DNA of 64,000 nt from Treponema sp. (GCA_017940005.1 JAGAZO010000008.1:1-64000); one strand, 5' to 3'; shown: positions 34,534 to 43,084, counted from the stretch's first letter. Numbers and translations are program-made. Notes: generated from the sequence alone by a model not told the origin.

Positions 34534-35844
34534 TCAGCGTTTCTCTTGTGTTTTCTCAATTTGCTCATTCAGTTTTATTGTTGAATGAGTTTGCTTTTCA
34601 AGACGCTGTGCAAGCATTCTTGAGAGGAATAATCCATAATGCGGATTTTTACGAATCATTTGGAGAAAATCGCCCTTTGGAATTTTTATTAATTTGCATT
34701 TGCCTATTGCAAGAATAGTTGCAGAACGCCTGTCGTTGAGCAAAAATGACATTTCGCCAATAAAAACATCATTCGGTGTCATAACGGTAACGAGCTTGCG
34801 CCCTGAATACACTGCGTATCGCCCTGATACTATAAAAAATAAATCTGTGGTTGGTTCATTTTGACGGCATACTACTTGCTTGTCAGCATATGCAACTGTT
34901 TCAAAATTTGACATAACTTGCGGTACAGTGTTTGATTCGTTGACTCTGTTGTTAATTTCAAACATTACCTGATTGCCACGTTCATTGTACGCAAGCTTTG
35001 CAACAAGTTCAGTGGCAAGATTGATGCCTCTGCCGTGCATTAAGTCGTTGATTTCTTGCTTTTTGCCAAGATGCGCGCGCCAGTTGAATCCTTCCCCGTC
35101 ATCCGTTATGGAAAATATCGACTTTAATTTTCCGATTGAGTATGAAATGGTGATTTTCCTGTTTGCATAGCGCGGATCATGTGCTCGTTCCGCAATGAGG
35201 CTGAATACATCGCCGTGTTCTTCAAGCCATTTTGTTTTTTCTTCAAATGAAATGTTAAGATTCCCATGCTCAAGCGCATTCAAGAGCAATTCCATGAGCG
35301 TCATTTTTAGATTGGCACGATCATCGCTGTTGATTTTATTTGTGGTATACAGATAATTTACAAGAAATGATGTATAGAATTTTATATCGAGCAAATCATT
35401 GCCGCACGAAAATGATCCTGTCTCTTCGCTGCCGAAATCATCTTGCATGCCGCGATTGAGCAGAAATTTTTTATTTTGCCAGAGGACGCGCAGCAAGCGG
35501 ACGAAATGAAATGAAAAGTCGTCGATTGTTTGAATCGACAGAATGTTTGAGTCTTTGAGCTCTTCAAGTTCGTGCATTTGTTTTCTGTCTTTGCATACAC
35601 AGATAACGCCGCCGTAGTGCAGCCATGGATCTCCGTTTATCTCTGAAATGATTTTTTCACAAGCAACTTCTGGAGACGTATAGTCGAGAACTTTTATTTC
35701 AGGCATCTCGTAATTGATATACGCGATGATGTCATCTGTATCTGTTTTTACAAATACATCAAAATCGTCGGAGAATGACGAACAGCCTTCTTTTACTGTG
35801 TCGATAACCCGCTTGTTTGATGATACAACTAAAATCTTTTTCAT
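34534..35844 (-). CDS. Signalling protein: receiver-like, HATPase_c and cyclic-nucleotide-binding domains
   Basis: 436 residues in three parts. Residues 1-125 resemble a response-regulator receiver (KKILVVSSN, IKVLDYTS with a candidate phospho-Asp) but lack a clear conserved threonine/lysine pattern. Residues 180-300 are an anti-sigma/SpoIIAB-like ATPase: MELLLNALEHGNL (N-box), DDGEGFNW (G1) and HGRGINLATELV (G2). Residues 310-420 form a cNMP-binding beta-roll (FIGEMSFLLNDRRSATILA). A fusion like this could link a cyclic nucleotide or phosphorelay signal to a partner-switching module; the partner is not encoded nearby. It precedes the RqcH gene by 19 bases on the same strand. ATG 35844 has no clear ribosome binding site. 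Confidence 0.87.
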   Translation of the reverse strand: MKKILVVSSNKRVIDTVKEGCSSFSDDFDVFVKTDTDDIIAYINYEMPEIKVLDYTSPEVACEKIISEINGDPWLHYGGVICVCKDRKQMHELEELKDSNILSIQTIDDFSFHFVRLLRVLWQNKKFLLNRGMQDDFGSEETGSFSCGNDLLDIKFYTSFLVNYLYTTNKINSDDRANLKMTLMELLLNALEHGNLNISFEEKTKWLEEHGDVFSLIAERAHDPRYANRKITISYSIGKLKSIFSITDDGEGFNWRAHLGKKQEINDLMHGRGINLATELVAKLAYNERGNQVMFEINNRVNESNTVPQVMSNFETVAYADKQVVCRQNEPTTDLFFIVSGRYAVYSGRKLVTVMTPNDVFIGEMSFLLNDRRSATILAIGKCKLIKIPKGDFLQMIRKNPHYGLFLSRMLAQRLEKQTHSTIKLNEQIEKTQEKR

Positions 35845-35988
35845 AAGGTAAGTATATCATGTATATGAATTTTATTCAGCATAATTAATAAAAAATATGC
35901 AATTTCAAAAGATATAACAAAAAAATAGCGAACGATATATCATTCTATAAAGTATGAAAAGGTGCATGACAGCTACCGACAAAATTAG

Positions 35989-36018
35989 TTCACAAATCGA
36001 GCTGTTTTGCGCTATAAT
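35989..36018 (+). promoter_or_regulatory. Promoter of ilvB giving a leaderless transcript
   Basis: TTCACA (35989-35994), an 18-base spacer and a perfect TATAAT (36013-36018). Only seven bases separate the -10 from the ATG at 36026, so transcription should start at or next to the start codon. No Shine-Dalgarno sequence is present. Confidence 0.7.
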
Positions 36019-36025
36019 GCCTTGT

Positions 36026-37765
36026 ATGAAAAAAACAGGCGCGCAAATTATTATGAAGTTGCTCGAAATGGAAGGGATTGACATTGTTGCAGGCATACCT
36101 GGCGGCTCGATTCTGCCGCTGTACGATGAGCTTGCAAAAAGCACCATCAAACACGTTTTAGTCAGACAGGAGCAAGCAGGCGGATTTATTGCAGAAGGCA
36201 TTGCACGGAGCACGGGAAATGTTGCTGTGTGTGTTGCCACAAGCGGGCCAGGCGCAATGAATTTGCTGACGGCAATCGCAGATGCGCGGTGCGATTCAAT
36301 TCCGATTGTTGCAATCACTGGGCAGGTGAATACGTCGCTCATTGGCACTGATGCGTTTCAAGAGGCAGATACGTTCGGGCTGTCGTTTCCCATTGCAAAG
36401 CACAGCATCATGATAAAATCTCCAGAAGAGCTTTTGCGCGCCATCCCAGAAGCGTTTGCGATTGCGGCGAACGGCAGACCGGGTCCTGTGCTCATCGACG
36501 TGCCGCGAGATGTGCAGGCTGCCTCGTGCGAGTTTGCCAGCTGGCCAGATGTGCATGCGGTGAAAACACATGATATTCGATTTCATACGCCGCCATCTGA
36601 ATATGCTTCGAGCATGGAAAAGATTATAGACGTGCTCGCTTGCGCTCGTCACCCTGTGCTGTTTTGTGGCGGCGGCTGCAATTCACAAGCTGCATCGGAC
36701 GAGCTTAAAAAGTTTTTGAAAAGCTATCGCCTGCCGGTAGTGACGAGCCTCATGGGGCTTGGTTGCGTGCCTGCATCATTTGAAATGTTTGCGGGCATGG
36801 TTGGCATGCACGGCTCGTCTGCTGCAAACGAAGCGATGCACGAAGCAGACGTAGTGCTTGCGGCAGGCGTGCGCTTTGACGACAGGGCAACGGGGGATGT
36901 CTCTGCGTTTTGCCCAAATGCAAAGATCATTCACATAGATATTGACGCTGCTGAAGTTAATAAAATTGTCAATGCGGAAATTGCAGTTGTGGCAGACGTC
37001 AAGTCGGTGTTTCCCATCCTTGTGCAGCTCGCTTCAGAAAAGCAGGAGTTGTTTGCATCGCACTGGCAAAACGCTGAAGCGCGCGCCGTTTGGCTTGAAA
37101 AGATAATGAAGCGCAAGGCAGAAACAGTTTCGCTTGAATGCGGCAGAACACAGACAGATTGCGTAAATCCTCGTGCGTTTATCGCATCGCTTCCTGTGTT
37201 TGCAGAAAAAGCAGGCGTGCCGCGAAAAGACATCATCATAACGACAGATGTAGGGCAGCATCAGATGTGGGCGGCGCAGTATTATCCTGTCGAAGAGCCA
37301 AACACGTTCCTCACGTCTGGCTCGCTCGGCACAATGGGATTCGGGCTTCCCGCTGCAATAGGCGCCGCGCTTGCACACAAAGACAAGCATGTTGTGTGCT
37401 TCTCTGGAGACGGCTCGCTCCTTATGAATATTCAAGAGCTTGCCACGCTTGCAGAGCTGAATCTTCCTGTAACAGTGATTGTCTTTGACAACGGCACGCT
37501 CGGCATGGTGTACCAGCAGCAAAAATATCTTTTTAATAAAAACTACAGCGCATCGTGCTATTCTGCAAATGTCGATTACGTTGCTGTCGCGCGCGGCTTC
37601 GGCATAGAAGCGGCTGACGTGAGCGACGATGCGTTGTGGCATGAAAAAGCGTTTTCTCCTGCACGGAACAAGAAGCCGTTTTTGCTGCGCATAAAAATTG
37701 ACAGAGACGAGACTGTGCTGCCGTTTGTGCTTCCCGGCAAGGCGAATGCAGACGCGCTCATATGA
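36026..37765 (+). CDS. ilvB: Acetolactate synthase large subunit
   Basis: 579 residues, a thiamine-diphosphate enzyme that condenses two pyruvates (or pyruvate and 2-oxobutyrate) in branched-chain amino acid synthesis. The N-terminal PYR domain has GIPGGSILPLYDEL and the catalytic Glu in VRQEQAGGFIAEG. The C-terminal PP domain has the ThDP/Mg motif FSGDGSLLMNIQELATL with VFDNGTLGMVYQQQ. An FAD-type middle domain is present (GVRFDDRATGDV), which favours a biosynthetic AHAS over a catabolic ALS. There is no ilvN, ilvC or ilvD nearby, so a regulatory subunit, if any, lies elsewhere. ATG 36026 is chosen because it gives the family start and sits seven bases from a perfect -10. Its stop overlaps that of adk within a palindrome. 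Confidence 0.93.
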   Translation: MKKTGAQIIMKLLEMEGIDIVAGIPGGSILPLYDELAKSTIKHVLVRQEQAGGFIAEGIARSTGNVAVCVATSGPGAMNLLTAIADARCDSIPIVAITGQVNTSLIGTDAFQEADTFGLSFPIAKHSIMIKSPEELLRAIPEAFAIAANGRPGPVLIDVPRDVQAASCEFASWPDVHAVKTHDIRFHTPPSEYASSMEKIIDVLACARHPVLFCGGGCNSQAASDELKKFLKSYRLPVVTSLMGLGCVPASFEMFAGMVGMHGSSAANEAMHEADVVLAAGVRFDDRATGDVSAFCPNAKIIHIDIDAAEVNKIVNAEIAVVADVKSVFPILVQLASEKQELFASHWQNAEARAVWLEKIMKRKAETVSLECGRTQTDCVNPRAFIASLPVFAEKAGVPRKDIIITTDVGQHQMWAAQYYPVEEPNTFLTSGSLGTMGFGLPAAIGAALAHKDKHVVCFSGDGSLLMNIQELATLAELNLPVTVIVFDNGTLGMVYQQQKYLFNKNYSASCYSANVDYVAVARGFGIEAADVSDDALWHEKAFSPARNKKPFLLRIKIDRDETVLPFVLPGKANADALI

Positions 37766-37768
37766 GCG
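37755..37768. other. 14-bp palindrome holding both convergent stop codons
   Basis: CGCTCATATGAGCG is perfectly self-complementary and contains the TGA of ilvB and, on the other strand, the TGA of adk. The two genes overlap tail to tail by eight bases. Too short to be a proven terminator. Confidence 0.5.
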
Positions 37769-38390
37769 GGAATTTTTCTTTAAATGCTAAAAGCACTTTT
37801 TCTGTTGGAATTGCCCCGTCTATGTCGGCAAGCTCTCCGCGCGTACGGTAAAAATCTATGAGCGGTTCTGTCTGCTCGCGGTACACGTCCATGCGGTGCG
37901 CAATAGATTCCTGCTTGTCGTCGTCGCGCTGAAAAAGTTCGCTGCCGCAGTTGTCGCACACGCCGTCTGTTTTCGGAGGCAGCGAGAGCGTATTGAAAAT
38001 AGCTCCGCACGCTTTGCATACGCGCCGTGTTGAAAGGCGGCGAATGACAATTTCGTCGGCAATCACAAAATTGACAACGGCAACATCATTGCAGATGCGC
38101 GTGAACGCTTCCGCTTGCGGGATTGTGCGCGGAAATCCATCGAGGATAAAACCATTTTTAGCGTCGTCTTGCGCAAGCCGCTCTTTGACGAGTTCGCACG
38201 TAATCTCATCGCTTACAAGCCCGCCCGAATCGATGATGCCCTTTACTTTTTTGCCAAGCTCTGTTTGATTTTTGATTGCAGCGCGAAAGATGTCGCCTGT
38301 AGAGATGTGCGGAATGTTGTACTCTTTTGCGACTTTTGCTGCGAGCGAGCCTTTGCCTGCTCCTGGCGGTCCTAAAAAAATGAAATTCAT
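37758..38390 (-). CDS. adk: Adenylate kinase
   Basis: 210 residues. The P-loop GPPGAGKGS is at residues 7-15, HISTGDIFRAAI binds AMP, and GFILDGFPRTIPQAEAF is the strictly conserved core. The LID domain is of the zinc-binding long type with CKACG...CDNCG. The enzyme interconverts ATP + AMP and 2 ADP. ATG 38390 follows AGGAG; an upstream ATG at 38426 is not supported. The gene lies 20 bases downstream of the SUMF1 gene and probably shares its transcript. Its end overlaps ilvB. Confidence 0.97.
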   Translation of the reverse strand: MNFIFLGPPGAGKGSLAAKVAKEYNIPHISTGDIFRAAIKNQTELGKKVKGIIDSGGLVSDEITCELVKERLAQDDAKNGFILDGFPRTIPQAEAFTRICNDVAVVNFVIADEIVIRRLSTRRVCKACGAIFNTLSLPPKTDGVCDNCGSELFQRDDDKQESIAHRMDVYREQTEPLIDFYRTRGELADIDGAIPTEKVLLAFKEKFPLI

Positions 38391-38410
38391 ACAGTCTCCT
38401 GAATTGTTAA

Positions 38411-39544
38411 TTATTTGCTTGAGCAAATTCTAAAGCCCATGTAGTTGTACACTTCGTTCGGGTCGAATGAATAGCGGTCGCCCGCATTGATGAAAGGCGT
38501 ATATGGCGACCAGCTGCCGCCCCTGCTCACGCGCTCTGAACCGTATGCAGGACCTGTTGCGCGCTCTTTTTGCTCTGCATAATCTGCAAACCAGTCCCAG
38601 CAGAATTCAAGCACATTGCCGCTCATGTCGTACAGCCCCGCGCCGTTTGCGTTTCCTGATAGTGGAGCAGGGGGAGCGTCGGGAAGAAAAACAGTGCCCG
38701 CTGTTGCAACAGTGCGCGTCATATTGGTGTTTTCGCTAAACCATGCGACGCGCATTTGTTCTGTCTGCTCGTCGTTTGCTCCTGCTGCTTCAGCTTGCCC
38801 GCTTGCCCTGTCGCCGCGCTGCATTCCATTTGTGGTGATGCGCGCGGCGTACTCCCACTCTGCTTCAGTTGGCAAGCGGTAGCCGTCTGCATTCCAGTTG
38901 CATTCTGCCAAGTCGCACGAAGCGGTGTCTGTCGAGTCGCGCAAAATCTTTTTTCGATACGTATAGCACGGCGTTTTGTTTTCGAGCTCGCTCAATGCGT
39001 TGCACCATACTATTGCATCGTACCAGCTTATCATGGTGACAGGCTGCATGCTTCCCATGTCTGTTGGCGCTTTGCCGCGCCTTCCTGCTGAGCCTTCTTG
39101 TCCAGGATTTGCGAACACGTAGCCTTTCTTCTCTGATGCAATCCGCACGCGATACCACAGCGCATATGTTGTTTCATATTTGTTAATTTTGAAAGGTGCG
39201 ATTGTGCGCGCGGCAGTATATGTCTGGCTGTGTTCCCCGATGATATATGACTGCCGTGCTGAATTTTGTACTGGCTGTGTCATATCTATGTCGCTGAACG
39301 CGGCATGCGGAGTGCGTTCAATAAAGCGAGATGTGTTGATTGGTGCGGAGGGTTTCATATCCCGATGCTGCTCGAAACTTCGTTGCGAAGCTACATCGCA
39401 AAAAAGGGTATGAAAACCGACTGCAATACCTTTAGAGAACACCATACCTCGCTGCTCTGCGGCGAGGTTGGTGATTGGCTGCAGCTGTGCGTGCAGTGCA
39501 GCGATTGCAATGCTCAAGATTGCCGCCGTAATGTTTTTTTTCAT
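38411..39544 (-). CDS. Exported SUMF1/formylglycine-generating-enzyme-like protein
   Basis: 377 residues. A signal peptide (KKNITAAILSIAIAALHAQ) directs export. The SUMF1 domain occupies about residues 110-377: YETTYALWYRV, VTMISWYDAIVWCNALSE, GYRLPTEAEWEYAAR, GLYDMSGNVLEFCWDWF, RGGSW and MGFRICSSK. An Ala/Gly/Gln-rich insertion (about residues 250-275) follows the EYAAR block. The family's active-site cysteine pair is not evident, so the exported form may bind ligands rather than make formylglycine. ATG 39544 has AAGGAA upstream. It shares its operon with adk, an odd pairing. It is the complete counterpart of the truncated gene at 2-559. Confidence 0.92.
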   Translation of the reverse strand: MKKNITAAILSIAIAALHAQLQPITNLAAEQRGMVFSKGIAVGFHTLFCDVASQRSFEQHRDMKPSAPINTSRFIERTPHAAFSDIDMTQPVQNSARQSYIIGEHSQTYTAARTIAPFKINKYETTYALWYRVRIASEKKGYVFANPGQEGSAGRRGKAPTDMGSMQPVTMISWYDAIVWCNALSELENKTPCYTYRKKILRDSTDTASCDLAECNWNADGYRLPTEAEWEYAARITTNGMQRGDRASGQAEAAGANDEQTEQMRVAWFSENTNMTRTVATAGTVFLPDAPPAPLSGNANGAGLYDMSGNVLEFCWDWFADYAEQKERATGPAYGSERVSRGGSWSPYTPFINAGDRYSFDPNEVYNYMGFRICSSK

Positions 39545-39714
39545 TTTGCACGTTTCCTTAATAAGCAGTCAGTGTGATGTTTCTAAAATGATACCAAAAA
39601 AAGACATAAAACGCAACGAAAAAAGCAAAAAAGATTTTCTAAAACTTCCGTTTTTTGTCACTTTTTTGCAATTTAAAACAGTAGAAAAAAATACAGTGCG
39701 TCAGGAGGCAGACA

Positions 39715-40518
39715 GTGATTGCTCAAACAATATCTGTAAAGGGCGATGCATATGCATCAACAGGGAAATGGCGTGTTCCGCTTTTTTCGGAGCGCAGTGG
39801 ATTGGAGCCGTTGCAAATTGAAAAACTGCGCATGCTGTGCGGCGAGCAGAGCGGGCTTATTCTTGTGTGCGGAGAAGCGTACAACGGCAGCATGGTGACA
39901 GGAGAGCTGCTCAAAGAAATTGCGCGACATGGCAAAAAAATTGTGAGCGTCGAGCATGTGCCGTCTGCATGCAGTGCGCGTGCATGTGAAGGGCACTGCC
40001 ACAGCGCACGTGAGCATCGTTGCCAAAATATGCCATGTTGCACATGCGGGCGACGCTGCCGCGCGTTATTGCACGCTGTTCTTGCGCAGAACGCAGGCGT
40101 TGTTGCAACTGGAAAAATAGCTGCTGCTGAAAATGCGCAGTTCGCAGTTGCTGCGGCTCTTGCAGGCATGCTTGTTGTTTCATCGCTTCCTGTGTGCGAT
40201 GTTGCAAACTGTATTCTGCACATGACGGCATATGGCGCAGACGCTGCGATGCTTGCGTCAGTTTTGCGCGGTGTTGTCGTTCAGCAGCGCATTGCCAACG
40301 CTCGACTTCTTGCAGATGTCGCATTGCCGCAGCAGTCATTTAGAAAATTGGCAGTTTCTCATGCAACGGAAGATGATTTGAATGAGGCGTTCATCCACTA
40401 TACGAATGTTGTTGCGGAAGTGCGCAGGTCGCTCGGAGCTGTTCCTGTTCATGCGGAAAAAGAGCGTTTACAATGCGCACTAAAATGGCGTGCGCATTGT
40501 AACATGCAGTTTGCCTGA
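39715..40518 (+). CDS. Degenerate PilT/GspE-like protein with a Cys-rich insertion
   Basis: 267 residues, GTG 39715 after AGGAGG at six bases. The pattern follows PilT-type secretion ATPases: LEPLQIEKLRML...SGLILVCGEAYNGSMVTGELL matches the Walker A strand and helix, KKIVSVEHVP the Asp-box strand, and VVATGKIAAAENAQFAVAAALAGMLVVSSL matches the region around Walker B and the TLHT motif. Later, LASVLRGVVVQQ matches the xLRGVVxQ segment. The catalytic residues are missing: no GSGKS lysine, no Walker B Asp/Glu, no His box. Between the Asp-box and Walker-B regions lies an insertion (about residues 83-116) with eight Cys and three His. It may be a non-catalytic partner of a pilus/secretion ATPase or a metal-binding regulator. 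The last residues are encoded by a dispersed repeat. Confidence 0.75.
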   Translation: MIAQTISVKGDAYASTGKWRVPLFSERSGLEPLQIEKLRMLCGEQSGLILVCGEAYNGSMVTGELLKEIARHGKKIVSVEHVPSACSARACEGHCHSAREHRCQNMPCCTCGRRCRALLHAVLAQNAGVVATGKIAAAENAQFAVAAALAGMLVVSSLPVCDVANCILHMTAYGADAAMLASVLRGVVVQQRIANARLLADVALPQQSFRKLAVSHATEDDLNEAFIHYTNVVAEVRRSLGAVPVHAEKERLQCALKWRAHCNMQFA

Positions 40519-40545
40519 AACTGCGCTATAGTTTGCGTTGCAAAC
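40470..40545 (+). repeat. Cluster of three hairpins, dispersed-repeat family 2
   Basis: Three adjoining hairpins: 40470-40500 (perfect 11-base arms, nine-base loop), 40506-40524 (GCAGTTT and AAACTGC) and 40531-40545 (GTTTG and CAAAC). The first lies inside the end of the PilT-like gene. Its loop and right arm are closely similar to 17394-17436 after the activase gene. The CAGTTTG/CAAACTG pair recurs in the metQ leader (53779-53809). Confidence 0.55.
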
Positions 40546-40634
40546 TTGCTTATTTACATGTGCGCTCACGCGCACTAAATGCACGCGCTCGCATGTTGAA
40601 ACATGCTCGCTTGTGCATTTTTAAGGAGGGCAGT

Positions 40635-41093
40635 ATGCGTAACAAGTGGACAGCAACTGTGTTGCTTGCATTGTGCATTGCGTGTTGCTCGTGCGTGTCA
40701 AATTTTTTTAGTCGCACGCCGTACCGCATGCAGGGCGAAGTCTCCCTTGAGAGCGATACTTCATGCGCGGGAATCGCACTTGCGCTGTACAATGCTTCGG
40801 GCAAAACTATCGAGCGATTTTCCGTCGTCATCTTTTTATGCGACTACATTGAGGATGATGTCCATTCCTCAAACTGCATAACAGCTGTTTTTGAAAGCGA
40901 CATCGCTGCTGGAGAAACGGCGCAGTTTTGGTTTTCCATTGATGACTGCATTGCAGACGAAGCTGATACAAGCGATGACAGCGCACGCGACGGAGAAGCC
41001 GCGTATCAAATCGACTTTATGTACGTAGACCGCATTGAATATGATGACGGCTCTGTTTGGATGGACGAATACGGCATGTACGCATCATCGTGA
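40635..41093 (+). CDS. Small putative lipoprotein, unknown function
   Basis: 152 residues. ATG 40635 is six bases after AAGGAGGG. The signal segment LLALCIACCSC offers several cysteines; Cys17 or Cys20 could be lipidated. The mature part is acidic with strands such as GIALALYNASGKTIERFSVVI and a C-terminal YDDGSVWMDEYGMY, which suggests a small beta-sandwich. The phrase with an amphiphilic strand and an exposed ASGKT turn is typical of treponemal domains of unknown function. No relative recognised. A hairpin cluster separates it from the PilT-like gene, and a repeat-bearing spacer of 260 bases follows. Confidence 0.75.
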   Translation: MRNKWTATVLLALCIACCSCVSNFFSRTPYRMQGEVSLESDTSCAGIALALYNASGKTIERFSVVIFLCDYIEDDVHSSNCITAVFESDIAAGETAQFWFSIDDCIADEADTSDDSARDGEAAYQIDFMYVDRIEYDDGSVWMDEYGMYASS

Positions 41094-41216
41094 AAAAAGG
41101 AAGCACTGCGGCAGGTTTTGCGGCTGCTCTCATGTGTAAGTGCGGTCGCTCTGTGTGCATGTATATTCTGCAAATAAGGGCTCAATTGGTTGTATGTGCT
41201 CTTACGTTCTTGCCAT

Positions 41217-41300
41217 GTGCCTAGCCCGCGCCGGAGCACGAGGACGGTGAGGGTTACCGAAGTGCGCAGGCACGGCTCTTCGAGAAACATGCTCCTCAAA
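41217..41300. repeat. Dispersed-repeat family 1, copy B
   Basis: The left motif GTGCCTAGCCCGCGCC (41217-41232) and the right motif GCACGGCTCTTCGAGAAACA (41270-41289), running into CATGCTCC (41288-41295), appear in the same order as in copy A (771-904) and, less exactly, copy C (47968-48100). The rest of 41094-41352 holds no gene. Confidence 0.5.
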
Positions 41301-41352
41301 AATGTCAGGATAAAAAACTGGTTTCCTCTGCGGTGCTGTTCTGATGCAGTTG

Positions 41353-42861
41353 TCATTCTCGCGCATCAACAAATTCTTTTTTTAAGAAATCGATGTCAAG
41401 CTCTGGATACAGCACGTAGTTTTTCAAAAGCTCTTTGACACGCGCTTGCGCCTGTGCTTTTGTCGTTTCGTCGAGCACTATTTTTCCTTTTGCAGGTTTG
41501 CCGTCTTTTGTTATGCCCGGCTTTGTGTTTTTAAGCACAAAATCGAGCAGCGCGGCAATCGCTTTCATGTCGCTTTCGTTCATGCCGAGCGTTGTAAGGC
41601 CGGGCGTGCCCACTCTGATGCCGCTTGTCCACCACGGGCCGTTTTTATCAAACGGAAGTGAGTTTGCGTTGAGCGTAATGCCGCATGCGAACATCGCAGC
41701 TTCTGCCTGCCGTCCTGTAAGTCCGTATGTTGTCACGTCTATGAGCATAAGGTGATTTTCTGTGCCGCCTGTTTGCAACTTCATGCCGAGCGTCATGCAT
41801 TCGTCTGCAAGCGCGGTTGCGTTTTTGACAACGCGTTCAGCATATGCCCTGTATGCATCAGTTTTTGCCTCTTTAAACGCAACAGCTTTTGCCGCAATGA
41901 TGTGATTGAGCGGACCGCCCAACACCATGGGGCAGCCTTTGTTCACGTCATCGATGAATTCTTTTTTACACAGCACGAGTGCACCGCGCGGACCGCGCAG
42001 CGTTTTGTGCGTCGTCGAAGTGACTATATGCGCCCACGTAATCGGGTCGTATTCACCAGTGAAAACTTTGCCTGCGACAAGCCCTGCAAAGTGCGCCATG
42101 TCTACCATGAGCACCGCACCGCACTTGTCTGCGATGTTGCGGAATCGTTTGAAATTGATTTTGCGCGGATACGCTGAAAAGCCCGCCAATAGAATGAGCG
42201 GTCGCACTTCCATCGCCTGTTTTTCTATGGCATCGTAGTCGAGCAAACCAGTGTCTTTATCAACTGTATACGGCACGCTTTCAAACATTTTTGCAGATAC
42301 GTTCATGCGATAGCCGTGCGTCAAGTGACCGCCCGAATAATAGTCGAGACCCATGAGCTTTTGTGCGCCAAACTGTTTGCGCAAATCTTCCCACTGTGCG
42401 CTTGTTAAATCGGCGACGCTTTTTACGCCGAGCGATTCAAGCGCGGGCAGCTCCACTTTGTGATTGAGAATTGCCCAATATGCGACGAGATTTGCATCGC
42501 AGCCTGAATGAGGCTGCACGTAAGCGTAATCTGCGCCGAACAATTCTGCCGCTTCTTTTGCGGCAATAGATTCAACAGCATCTATGTTTTCGCAGCCGCC
42601 GTAGTAGCGGTGCGCGGGAAATCCCTCTGCGTATTTGTCTGTGAGAAGATTTGCCATAGCTGCTTGCACGTTGAGCGAGCAGTAGTTTTCGCTTGCGACA
42701 AGTTTGAGATGCGCGCGCTGAGTTTCAAGCTCTTTGACAATGCTCGCAGCGATTTCTGGCGCGACTGCTGCGGTTTGCTGCAAGTTGACGACGTAGGAAA
42801 GCATTGCAGGATTTGGATTGCCGTTGCATGCGGCAAGATAATTTTCCAACGGTGTGGACAT
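41353..42861 (-). CDS. glyA: Serine hydroxymethyltransferase, long form
   Basis: 502 residues, about 80 longer than E. coli GlyA. It interconverts serine and glycine while loading a one-carbon unit on tetrahydrofolate. Family blocks: LKLVASENYCS, TDKYAEGFPAHRYYGGCE, PLILLAGFSAYPRKI, MVDMAHFAGLVAG, STTHKTLRGPRGA (PLP lysine) and TGGTENHLMLID. An insertion of about 35 residues (LPALESLGVKSVADLTSAQW) before LDYYSGGHLTHG, together with an extended N-terminus, accounts for the length; similar long forms are known from treponemes and chlamydiae. ATG 42861 follows GAGGAG. The leader is roughly 150 bases if the TATACT (minus strand, near 43012-43017) is the -10. Confidence 0.95.
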   Translation of the reverse strand: MSTPLENYLAACNGNPNPAMLSYVVNLQQTAAVAPEIAASIVKELETQRAHLKLVASENYCSLNVQAAMANLLTDKYAEGFPAHRYYGGCENIDAVESIAAKEAAELFGADYAYVQPHSGCDANLVAYWAILNHKVELPALESLGVKSVADLTSAQWEDLRKQFGAQKLMGLDYYSGGHLTHGYRMNVSAKMFESVPYTVDKDTGLLDYDAIEKQAMEVRPLILLAGFSAYPRKINFKRFRNIADKCGAVLMVDMAHFAGLVAGKVFTGEYDPITWAHIVTSTTHKTLRGPRGALVLCKKEFIDDVNKGCPMVLGGPLNHIIAAKAVAFKEAKTDAYRAYAERVVKNATALADECMTLGMKLQTGGTENHLMLIDVTTYGLTGRQAEAAMFACGITLNANSLPFDKNGPWWTSGIRVGTPGLTTLGMNESDMKAIAALLDFVLKNTKPGITKDGKPAKGKIVLDETTKAQAQARVKELLKNYVLYPELDIDFLKKEFVDARE

Positions 42862-43055
42862 GGTACTGCTCCTCTGAAATTGAAGTGATTCGTGCGGGAG
42901 GACATGCTCCGACGCTTGCATCGGATGAGTTTATGTGCTCAAGCCCCAGTCGCGCGGTTAAAAGCTGACTTCACGATGTAGTTCATCTAAATGCCAGAAG
43001 TGATTTTAGTATAGCGGAAAAAGCGAATGATGCGCAAGGTACGGCGGGGTGCGCC

Positions 43056-43084
43056 TTGCCACAAAATCGCTTTTCCAATATAAT
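43056..43084 (+). promoter_or_regulatory. Promoter of tRNA-Leu
   Basis: TTGCCA (43056-43061), a 17-base spacer and a perfect TATAAT (43079-43084). The predicted leader contains a hairpin, ACCTGTT...AACAGGT with an inner ATAAC-TTC-GTTAT (about 43088-43117). Confidence 0.75.
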
